This document shows positions 15,977 to 22,471 of a DNA stretch of 43,253 nt, piece by piece (positions within the stretch are counted from its first letter, which is position 1; each line of letters opens with the position of its first letter). The notes beneath the pieces were generated by a model. That model was not told the DNA's origin. It saw nothing but the letters and a program-made list of their open reading frames with translations, and did not search any database. Source of the DNA: a bacterium (lineage in GTDB: Bacteria > Patescibacteriota > Saccharimonadia > Saccharimonadales > Saccharimonadaceae); the NCBI GenBank assembly GCA_030429975.1, contig JAUIGB010000007.1, forward strand, positions 1 to 43,253, written 5' to 3'. The position numbers were made by a program, and so were the translations under genes.

Positions 15977-16735
15977 ATGCAAGCATCAAAAACCGATAAG
16001 CAAATCCAGGCAATGCGAGACGGGGGTAAGATTCTCGCAACTATTTTTAACGACCTTAAAAAATTTGTTCAACCTGGCATGACGGGAGTTGAAGTGGACG
16101 CGTGGGTCGAGAAGGAGATTGCACGCCATGGCGCCACACCTACGTATAAGGAGCCCGTACCCAACTTTCCGGGTGTTATATGTATTAGCGTGAACGAGGC
16201 AATAGTACATGGGGTACCGACCGATTATGTATTTGAAAAGGGTGATATAGTTGGATTCGATCTCGTGATTACATACGGTGGCATGAAAACCGATTCTGCA
16301 TTTACTATGATGATAGGCGCGGAACCAGCTGGGGCAATCAAACATCTTATAGTAAACACCGAGAGAAGTTTGTATGCAGGGATTGATGCCATACGCGGGG
16401 ATGGAACAAGGGTTGGTGATATTTCTGAGGCAGTTGAGAAGGTGCTATCCGGAGCGAAACTGGGTATCATTAGGGATCTAGTGGGACATGGAGTGGGAGA
16501 AGATATGCACATGCCCCCTAACGTACCGAACTATGGTCGTAGAGGTATGGGCGAAACTCTTCATGCGGGGGATACTATTGCGATAGAGCCGATGGCCACC
16601 TTGGGCGGAGAGGCTATCTATACCGACCCAGAAGACGATTGGACAATACTGACGCGAGACGGAAGTCTGTCTGCTCATTTTGAACATACAGTTTTGATTA
16701 CAAAAAACGGTTACGAGATTCTGACAAAAATATAG
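15977..16735 (+). CDS. map: Type I methionine aminopeptidase
   Basis: A 252-residue metalloenzyme that removes the initiator Met after deformylation. Metal ligands fit the two aspartates in VGFDLVIT and KTDSAFT, the His in GHGVGEDMH, the Glu in IEPMATLG and the Glu in AHFEHTVLI. It starts one base after the adk stop. adk-map adjacency is ancestral; in many bacteria the pair sits with ribosomal protein genes. Confidence 0.95.
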   Translation: MQASKTDKQIQAMRDGGKILATIFNDLKKFVQPGMTGVEVDAWVEKEIARHGATPTYKEPVPNFPGVICISVNEAIVHGVPTDYVFEKGDIVGFDLVITYGGMKTDSAFTMMIGAEPAGAIKHLIVNTERSLYAGIDAIRGDGTRVGDISEAVEKVLSGAKLGIIRDLVGHGVGEDMHMPPNVPNYGRRGMGETLHAGDTIAIEPMATLGGEAIYTDPEDDWTILTRDGSLSAHFEHTVLITKNGYEILTKI

Positions 16736-16779
16736 ACTATTATTATCGCTTATGGCTGTTCAAAATTGTTCTAACAGTT

Positions 16780-16785
16780 TATAAT
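16780..16785 (+). promoter_or_regulatory. -10 box of ftsA, leaderless
   Basis: TATAAT is followed by CATATCC and then the ATG, placing the transcription start at or one base from the start codon. The -35 region is weak (TGTTCA at 16757-16762). Confidence 0.6.
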
Positions 16786-16792
16786 CATATCC

Positions 16793-18034
16793 ATGCGCGA
16801 CACATCACATTATGCTGTCGGACTTGATATAGGCACAACGACCGTTCGTTGTGTCGTTGGGCACGTGGACGCAACAACCGGATCACCGTCTATTGTGGGC
16901 GTAGGTGAGACGGCCAATACTGGGATGCGAAAAGGAACAATTGTGAATCTTAACGGCCCCGCTCAGGCAATTGATGATGCGCTCGGAGAAGCCGAGAGGA
17001 TGAGCGGTCATCAAGTAGACGCCGCAACAGTTAGCGTCAATGGCTCGCATATCTTGAGCACGGTTACCGATGGCATGATTGCTGTTGGCGCAGACGATCA
17101 TGTAGTCGGTGTCGACGATATAGGGCGGATAGAAGACGTGGCCACCGTAGGAAAAGTACCACCAAATAGGGAAATATTAAAAGTTGTACCCCATAGCTAT
17201 AGGCTTGATGGTCAAGATAATATTAAAGATCCCTTGGGTATGACAGGGACTCGCCTAGAGGTTTTTGCTAATGTTATATCTGCGTTAACCCCAAACATCA
17301 ACACTTTGCACAGCGTGTTGGATATGGCAAAAGTCGAGCCAAACGACGTGGTACCCAGTGCGATAGCGGCTGCTAGGTCTGTTTTGGATGAGAAGCAGTT
17401 GGAAAACGGTGTCGCCGTTATAGATTTAGGTGGTTCCACCACGGGTATATCAATATTCGAAGAAGGTGATTTACGATTTACGTCAGTGGTGCCAGTAGGC
17501 GGCAATAACATTACTAATGATTTGGCTATTGGACTAAGGACAGATCCAGAGATTGCCGAAAAGGTAAAGCTCACACATGGGTCGGCTACTGAACAATCTG
17601 GTAGTGAAAATGTGACCGTGAAACACGATAAATCATCCCTGGAGTTCAAAAGATCCGAAGTTGATGAGATAATCGGAGCCCGCCTAGATGAGTTATTCGA
17701 GGCCGTATCAAAAGAATTAAAAAAAGCCGGGCGATACGCAAAGCTTCCTAGCGGCGTTGTTTTGGTAGGCGGTGGCGCGAAGCTCAAGAATATAGCAGAT
17801 TATGTTAAAGATAGTCTAGGTCTGGCTGTTAAAGTCGGTAAGCCCAAAGGTTTTGGCGGGGTCGCCGAAAATATGGATGAACCTCAGTATGCGACGGCGA
17901 TTGGTCTCATGCTATCTGATGTTACCAGTGAAAAACATGACGGCGGATCTCGCAAAAAGGGGCATAGTGCTAAATCAACAGCTGGTCATGCAGGCGGTAT
18001 TATCAAGCGATTCTTCGGGCGTCTAAAGACCTAA
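16793..18034 (+). CDS. ftsA: Cell division protein FtsA
   Basis: A 413-residue actin-fold ATPase that tethers FtsZ to the membrane. The phosphate-1 loop is GLDIGTTTVR, the 1C/SHS2 region follows (VSVNGSHI), phosphate-2 is VIDLGGSTTGIS and the adenosine motif is VLVGGGAKLKN. The C-terminus GGIIKRFFGRLKT is the expected amphipathic membrane-targeting helix. FtsZ follows 63 bases on with its own promoter. Confidence 0.96.
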   Translation: MRDTSHYAVGLDIGTTTVRCVVGHVDATTGSPSIVGVGETANTGMRKGTIVNLNGPAQAIDDALGEAERMSGHQVDAATVSVNGSHILSTVTDGMIAVGADDHVVGVDDIGRIEDVATVGKVPPNREILKVVPHSYRLDGQDNIKDPLGMTGTRLEVFANVISALTPNINTLHSVLDMAKVEPNDVVPSAIAAARSVLDEKQLENGVAVIDLGGSTTGISIFEEGDLRFTSVVPVGGNNITNDLAIGLRTDPEIAEKVKLTHGSATEQSGSENVTVKHDKSSLEFKRSEVDEIIGARLDELFEAVSKELKKAGRYAKLPSGVVLVGGGAKLKNIADYVKDSLGLAVKVGKPKGFGGVAENMDEPQYATAIGLMLSDVTSEKHDGGSRKKGHSAKSTAGHAGGIIKRFFGRLKT

Positions 18035-18041
18035 ACAAATC

Positions 18042-18069
18042 TTGGATTTCGATAGAACAGTGGTATAAT
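18042..18069 (+). promoter_or_regulatory. Promoter of ftsZ
   Basis: TTGGAT (18042-18047) and TATAAT (18064-18069) with a 16-base spacer between ftsA and ftsZ. The leader carries the ribosome site CAGGAG just before ATG 18098. Confidence 0.7.
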
Positions 18070-18097
18070 AAGTACAAGTAATGACTCAGGAGTAAAC

Positions 18098-19306
18098 ATG
18101 CCCGAAGTAACCCCAAGTGAGATTGAGACGTTTGCTAGCATAAAAGTCGTCGGTGTCGGCGGAGCTGGCGGTAGTGCTATAAATCGTATGAAGGATGCCG
18201 GTTTAACTGGCGTTCAGTTTATAGCGATGAATACTGATGCTCAAGCCCTGCACAACAGCAAAGCCGATATAAAGATTCACTTAGGACACAAGACAACGGG
18301 TGGCCTGGGTGCTGGTGCAGACCCTACGGTAGGAGAGGCCGCGGCTAATGAATCACGCGATGAAATAAAGTCCGCCCTAGAGGGTGCAGATATGATTTTT
18401 GTTACTATCGGTGCTGGCGGTGGAACTGGTAGCGGTGCCGGTTATATAGTCGCCGAAGTTGCACGCGAACTCGGTGTATTGGTTGTTGGGGTGGCCACCA
18501 AGCCGTTTAGTTTCGAAGGCGAAAAGCGTCGAATTAACGCCGAGTGGGCCGTTAGTAAGTTGGGAAGAAATGTTGATACACTTATTACCATACCTAATGA
18601 CAGGCTTCTACAGACAATAGACAGGCGAACGCCTTTGTTGGAAACATTTAAGATAGCTGATGATGTCTTGAGACAAGGTGTTCAAGGTATTTCCGAATTG
18701 ATCACGGAACATGGACTGATAAACCTAGACTTCGCCGACGTAAAAGCAATAATGAGTAATGCAGGTAGTGCCTTGATGGGCATAGGTCGCGCAAGTGGCG
18801 ACGATCGCGCCGCTCAGTCTGCTCAGCAGGCTATCGAATCGCCTCTCATCGAAGTATCGATAGACGGCGCCAAGGGAGTTCTATTCAACGTTACCGGTGG
18901 CTATGATATGTCTATGTCGGAGATCCAGGAAGCTGCGGAAATTATCACGAGCGCCGTTTCTCCAGATGCGAATATAATATTTGGCGCTACTTTAAAACCA
19001 GAGCTAGAGGATGAGTTAATAATTACGGTAATAGCAACAGGTTTTGATAGCGAGTTTTTCCAACAGCAGGAGGTGTCATTAAATCCCGAGGAAAACAAAT
19101 CACGCAATGATCAGTCACATAGTGCGCCAGATGATGCGGTAGAGGGCATGAATTTGGATCTAGACCAGTCTAGCGCGGAGTCGCACTTTGCCGAAGAGAA
19201 CACAGGAAATATTTGGGATACGCCACCGGAGGATGACGATGAATCGGATACTCCAGCGTTCCTGCGTCGCCGCAAAAAGAACCAGAAACCAGACAGCGAA
19301 GAATAG
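18098..19306 (+). CDS. ftsZ: Cell division GTPase FtsZ
   Basis: A 402-residue tubulin homologue that forms the division ring. The nucleotide site starts GVGGAGGSAINRM, the tubulin signature GGGTGSG is at 107-113 and the T7 synergy loop is NLDFADVKAIM. A ~60-residue acidic linker leads to a conserved C-terminal peptide (DTPAFLRRR at 384-392), which binds FtsA; a further acidic tail follows. It is followed by nrdR eight bases on. Confidence 0.97.
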   Translation: MPEVTPSEIETFASIKVVGVGGAGGSAINRMKDAGLTGVQFIAMNTDAQALHNSKADIKIHLGHKTTGGLGAGADPTVGEAAANESRDEIKSALEGADMIFVTIGAGGGTGSGAGYIVAEVARELGVLVVGVATKPFSFEGEKRRINAEWAVSKLGRNVDTLITIPNDRLLQTIDRRTPLLETFKIADDVLRQGVQGISELITEHGLINLDFADVKAIMSNAGSALMGIGRASGDDRAAQSAQQAIESPLIEVSIDGAKGVLFNVTGGYDMSMSEIQEAAEIITSAVSPDANIIFGATLKPELEDELIITVIATGFDSEFFQQQEVSLNPEENKSRNDQSHSAPDDAVEGMNLDLDQSSAESHFAEENTGNIWDTPPEDDDESDTPAFLRRRKKNQKPDSEE

Positions 19307-19314
19307 GAGTGAAA

Positions 19315-19773
19315 ATGGGGGCGAGGGTAAATATCGGAGACAGTCGTGTTATAGAATCACGAGAGGTTGGTGATGGCATGGCGGTGCGACGGCGTCGCGA
19401 AACGCCTGACGGACATCGTTTTACGACGTATGAAAGAATTGAAAAACCCAATCTGATAGTCATAAAAAAAGACGGATCGCGCGAGTTATATGACAGGCAA
19501 AAACTAACGAATGCGATCAGGCAATCGGTTGGAAAGTTCTTTGCAGGCGATGCGGATATAGAGAAGATTATTGATGCAATCGAAGACGGCCTTTTTGGAA
19601 AAGGCGAGCTAGAGTTGGCATCTAAGATGATTGGTGAATTAGTCCTTGATGAACTAGTAAAACGGAGCGAGGTGGCGTATGTTCGTTTTGCGAGCGTCTT
19701 TCATGAATTCAAGACGCTTGACGAGTTCGAGGCGATATTAGTATCTCGCCGCAAGGAAAAAAAGAACAGATGA
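19315..19773 (+). CDS. nrdR: NrdR-like regulator lacking the zinc-ribbon cysteines
   Basis: A 152-residue protein matching NrdR, the ATP/dATP-sensing repressor of ribonucleotide reductase genes. The N-terminal segment aligns over SRVIESREVGDGMAVRRRRE and RFTTYERIE, then an ATP-cone (VIKKDGSRELYDRQKL, then DELVKRSEVAYVRFASVF). All four zinc cysteines are absent: the CPFC site reads ARVNIG and the CxxC site TPDGH; there is no cysteine in the whole protein. ATG 19315 is preferred over GTG 19309 because of the ribosome site GGAG. It sits between ftsZ and a thiol-redox cluster, with no reductase gene nearby. Confidence 0.85.
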   Translation: MGARVNIGDSRVIESREVGDGMAVRRRRETPDGHRFTTYERIEKPNLIVIKKDGSRELYDRQKLTNAIRQSVGKFFAGDADIEKIIDAIEDGLFGKGELELASKMIGELVLDELVKRSEVAYVRFASVFHEFKTLDEFEAILVSRRKEKKNR

Positions 19774-20027
19774 GCGTAATGGTTTTTTATAAATCAGCGA
19801 GTGAACACGGACGCGAGGTAACTGAGTTTTTGCATGATTTCGAACGAAGAACCACCAGAAAACTGGACGAAATCGACCCGGACAGCAGAAGGGGAACTGA
19901 TTTGTGCAGGCTGTACGAAGTATTTGAATATCCCACAATCGTCGCTACTAGTGATGATGGACAATTAAGAAATAAATGGAGGGGGTCGCCTCTGCCAACA
20001 ATAGATGAGGTCAGCTACTATGTTTAG
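19770..20027 (+). CDS. Small thioredoxin-fold-like protein without active-site cysteines
   Basis: An 85-residue protein. The strand-helix start (VMVFYKSASEHGREVTEFL) and the cis-proline motif with flanking strand (YEVFEYPTIVAT) suggest a glutaredoxin/thioredoxin fold. At the CxxC position the sequence reads SEHG, so it cannot do dithiol chemistry; its only cysteine is in TDLCRLY. It overlaps nrdR by ATGA and the VKOR gene by eight bases, so the three are translationally coupled. A binding or chaperone-like partner of VKOR is possible. Fold call moderate, function unknown. Confidence 0.55.
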   Translation: MSVMVFYKSASEHGREVTEFLHDFERRTTRKLDEIDPDSRRGTDLCRLYEVFEYPTIVATSDDGQLRNKWRGSPLPTIDEVSYYV

Positions 20028-20643
20028 TTTTTTGTTCAAAGCCAAAGAAAAGCAGAAAAAGTCTAACAGAGCTATTTTTGGTACGATGCTGGCATTTGGT
20101 ATCGTCGGATTGATAGCTAGCTTTGTCTTGGCGGTGGAAGAATTTCACCTACTAAAGAATCCTGATGCAATTTTGAGCTGTTCTTTTAATCTTGTTCTCA
20201 ACTGTGCAATTGTAATGAAAACGTGGCAGGCTACTGTATTTGGATTTCCAAACATGTTTGTAGGCCTGATCGGTTTTCCGATAGTGATAACGATTGCTTT
20301 GCTTGGTTTGTCTAATGTCAAGTTTCCAAGATGGTTTTTAATCGGAGCCGAGATCGGCATAGCTTTTTGGACACTATTCGCATACTGGCTGTTTTTCAAC
20401 AGTGTCTATGCTATCCAAGTACTTTGTCCGTGGTGTTTAGTGGTTACGTTCAGCATGACAATATTACTAGCTACGATAACTAGATATAACGTCATGCATG
20501 ACACATTCGATATACCGAAAAAAGCCAACAAACAGCTAAAACAGTTATTTGAAAAAGACTTTGACAAGCTATTCGTGGCTAGCTGGATAGTACTATTAAT
20601 AATGTTGGTAATAATAAAGTTTGGGGATTCCTTGGTGGCATGA
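20020..20643 (+). CDS. Vitamin K epoxide reductase (VKOR) homologue
   Basis: A 207-residue polytopic membrane protein. The active-site CPWC is at 136-139 and a loop pair C54/C62 matches the shuttle cysteines of bacterial VKOR. In the family VKOR takes electrons from a DsbA-like thioredoxin and passes them to a quinone, driving disulfide formation outside the membrane. Start ATG 20020 has GAGGT eight bases upstream and overlaps the previous gene by eight bases. No DsbA-like secreted thioredoxin is adjacent; the preceding thioredoxin-like protein lacks both signal peptide and cysteines. Confidence 0.85.
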   Translation: MFSFLFKAKEKQKKSNRAIFGTMLAFGIVGLIASFVLAVEEFHLLKNPDAILSCSFNLVLNCAIVMKTWQATVFGFPNMFVGLIGFPIVITIALLGLSNVKFPRWFLIGAEIGIAFWTLFAYWLFFNSVYAIQVLCPWCLVVTFSMTILLATITRYNVMHDTFDIPKKANKQLKQLFEKDFDKLFVASWIVLLIMLVIIKFGDSLVA

Positions 20644-21428
20644 TTGACGTCGTTTTGCCCGCCGTGGTCGCGGCATTCATTTTTGTAAGTTTCGTTTTCG
20701 TGATCGCGTTGTGGCAAAAGAGGTTTGACTTGATAGATCCTGCATGGGGGCTTGTCATCGTGGCTATCGCGATGTCGGCATATACGAATCAAAGCGTGAT
20801 TAGCTATTTGTCAGTACAGACAATAGTCGTTGTCATGGTAGTGTTATGGGCGACTAGGCTGTCATTGCATCTATATACTCGATGGCTACGTGCCAAAAAG
20901 GAAGATTGGAGATATTCGGAGCTTGTTAAAAAAGCCAAAAATAGAAGGGGTGGAATGTTGGCAAACATGTACGCTCGTGTCTATTTAACTCAAGGACTAT
21001 TCGCACTTGTTATATCGGCTCCCGTGCTGATAGTGTGCATGGCTGCACCTGACGTTCCGTCTATATATACAAAGATAGGCGTTATCGTTTGGCTAGTTGG
21101 ATTTGCTATAGAGCTCGTGAGTGATGCTCAACTATCCGAATATCTACGTACAACAAAGGACAAAACAAAACTGATGACTACTGGAATGTGGAAATATTCT
21201 CGTCATCCCAACTACTTTGGCGAAGTAACGATGTGGTGGGGAATATTTATTGTAGCTCTAGGAGTACCTAATGGGTGGGTGTCTATTATTGGACCCTTAA
21301 CAATAACTTTCATACTATTATTTGTCAGTGGCATACCTATGACCGAGAGTAGATTCAGGGGTAGAAAAGGTTGGGATTCATACAAAAAACGTACTAGTGC
21401 GTTTATACCCCTGCCTCCGAAATCATAA
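20640..21428 (+). CDS. DUF1295 membrane protein (steroid reductase / ICMT-like fold)
   Basis: A 262-residue protein with about seven hydrophobic segments and the family signature near the C-terminus (GMWKYSRHPNYFGEVTMWW), then ESRFRGRKGWDSYKKRT. DUF1295 relates to 3-oxo-5-alpha-steroid 4-dehydrogenases and isoprenylcysteine methyltransferases, so it probably reduces or methylates a lipid or isoprenoid using NADPH or SAM. The actual substrate is unknown. It overlaps the VKOR gene by ATGA. Confidence 0.8.
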   Translation: MIDVVLPAVVAAFIFVSFVFVIALWQKRFDLIDPAWGLVIVAIAMSAYTNQSVISYLSVQTIVVVMVVLWATRLSLHLYTRWLRAKKEDWRYSELVKKAKNRRGGMLANMYARVYLTQGLFALVISAPVLIVCMAAPDVPSIYTKIGVIVWLVGFAIELVSDAQLSEYLRTTKDKTKLMTTGMWKYSRHPNYFGEVTMWWGIFIVALGVPNGWVSIIGPLTITFILLFVSGIPMTESRFRGRKGWDSYKKRTSAFIPLPPKS

Positions 21429-21494
21429 GCGATTTGACCACATCCGCTAAACAGATTAAACTATTTATATTATTCGTATAAATGGGTGGGAACT

Positions 21495-22004
21495 ATGTTG
21501 AAAAAGGGTAAAAAACAAATTAATAGTGTTTGGAACATCCTGGCGGTAACTAGGTTATTACTGGGATTTGTATTTTTATGGGCATTTTTTGATAAATGGC
21601 TTGGCTTGGGATATGCGACTACTACAGAAAACGCATGGATTCAGGGTGGATCGCCAACTGAAGGATTTCTGACTGGCGTGAGCAGTGGAGAAGGTATGTT
21701 CTCTAGCTTCTTTTCAGGTTTGGTTGGCCAGGTATGGGTAGACTGGGTTTTCATGCTAGGCCTGCTGGGCATTGGTGTTGCCTTACTACTAGGCATAGCG
21801 TTGAAACTAGCGGCAGTATCCGGCGCCGCTATGTTAGTTTTGATGTGGATGGCTTTGTTGCCACTGTCAAACAATCCCCTAGTTGATGATCATATTGTCT
21901 ATGCGGTTGTACTGTTCGCGATAGCAATGGCAGAACCACGTTGGAGTCTGACGAAATGGTGGCATTCACAAAATATCGTCAAAAAGAATAAGTGGCTTCA
22001 GTAG
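21495..22004 (+). CDS. DoxX/DoxD-like membrane protein
   Basis: A 169-residue protein with four predicted membrane helices and the DoxX-type N-terminus (LLLGFVFLWAFFDKWLGLGY). DoxX/DoxD relatives include subunits of thiosulfate:quinone oxidoreductase and redox-linked membrane proteins; activity cannot be read from sequence. ATG 21495 is preferred over GTG 21486 because GGTGGGA lies just upstream. It follows the VKOR-DUF1295 group after 66 bases and may extend that redox cluster. Confidence 0.7.
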   Translation: MLKKGKKQINSVWNILAVTRLLLGFVFLWAFFDKWLGLGYATTTENAWIQGGSPTEGFLTGVSSGEGMFSSFFSGLVGQVWVDWVFMLGLLGIGVALLLGIALKLAAVSGAAMLVLMWMALLPLSNNPLVDDHIVYAVVLFAIAMAEPRWSLTKWWHSQNIVKKNKWLQ

Positions 22005-22012
22005 CCAGATGC

Positions 22013-22042
22013 TTGCAAAATAACAGGGGAGGGCGTTATAAT
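22013..22042 (+). promoter_or_regulatory. Promoter of the ileS leader, overlapping the previous terminator
   Basis: TTGCAA (22013-22018) and TATAAT (22037-22042) are 18 bases apart. The -10 box is inside the loop of the terminator hairpin that ends the DoxX gene. The transcript should start near 22049. Confidence 0.65.
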
Positions 22043-22061
22043 AACAGAGACGCCCTCTTTT
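22029..22061 (+). terminator. Terminator of the DoxX-like gene with a promoter in its loop
   Basis: GAGGGCGT (22029-22036) pairs perfectly with ACGCCCTC (22050-22057); TTTT follows. The 13-base loop carries the next -10 box. Confidence 0.75.
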
Positions 22062-22240
22062 GGTAAAAGAGGATAGTGGCCATCAACCATCAATGTCATT
22101 GGGAAGAAAGGCTTAGCGCCAACTAGAACCCGACGTGTACGCGACGACATAGCGATCAATTAAGAGCCAAAGAATCACTTCTTTTGGAAGCCAGATGGAA
22201 CCGCCCGAAAGGGTTCTGGCGGACAAAAGAAGTGTTTTTT
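22049..22240 (+). promoter_or_regulatory. Structured leader RNA of the ileS operon; T-box candidate
   Basis: About 190 bases of non-coding leader with riboswitch-like logic. (1) CCTCTTTT (22054-22061) pairs with AAAAGAGG (22065-22072). (2) A terminator forms from CACTTCTTTTG (22176-22186) and CAAAAGAAGTG (22224-22234) followed by six T. (3) AAAAGAGG can instead pair with CTTCTTTT (22178-22185), breaking the terminator. A Stem I-like helix is TAGT/GGC (22074-22080) with GCC/ACTA (22118-22125), enclosing two ATC (Ile) triplets. TGGAACCGCC (22196-22205) resembles the T-box consensus TGGNACCGCG. A T-box senses uncharged tRNA, which fits ileS downstream. Against it: tRNA-Ile usually has A73 and would predict TGGT, not TGGA. 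Confidence 0.55.
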
Positions 22241-22255
22241 ATGAAAGGAATCAAT

Positions 22256-22471
22256 ATGACAGCCGAGAAGCTCGATAATACACAGGATAATCTACCTCTT
22301 GACAGAGAGGCGGTGGTTGAAAAGTTACGACTTTTTGGAATTGATGTGTATCGCTCTGACTTTACAACCATGATGGACGAGGATGTTATCCAAGTTGCCG
22401 ACTGGCTATTAGAATCGGCAGGATATAACGTAGTTGATGTTGATTCCGATAACAATGGAGAACAACGCTAA
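22256..22471 (+). CDS. Small conserved-looking acidic protein upstream of ileS
   Basis: A 71-residue acidic protein I do not recognise. It has a helical pattern (REAVVEKLRLFGIDVYR, DVIQVADWLLESAGYNVVDV) and no membrane segment or cysteine. ATG 22256 has AAAGGA at good spacing; ATG 22241 would start right at the terminator's T-run. Its TAA shares an A with the ileS ATG (TAATG), so ileS is translationally coupled. It may be a dedicated coupling ORF or a small partner of IleRS. Confidence 0.65.
   Translation: MTAEKLDNTQDNLPLDREAVVEKLRLFGIDVYRSDFTTMMDEDVIQVADWLLESAGYNVVDVDSDNNGEQR

Noticed and set aside
17212-17787. A 191-codon minus-strand ORF inside ftsA
   Set aside because: A Ser/Thr/Pro-rich shadow of the ftsA frame, with no ribosome site or promoter.
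18081-18095. A four-codon ORF (MTQE) overlapping the ftsZ ribosome site
   Set aside because: Very short, no ribosome site of its own and easily due to chance; the CAGGAG it contains is the ftsZ Shine-Dalgarno.
22049-22240. The ileS leader as a stand-alone tmRNA, SRP RNA, RNase P RNA or 6S RNA
   Set aside because: None of the core motifs of those RNAs is visible; position just before ileS and the terminator switch favour a leader.
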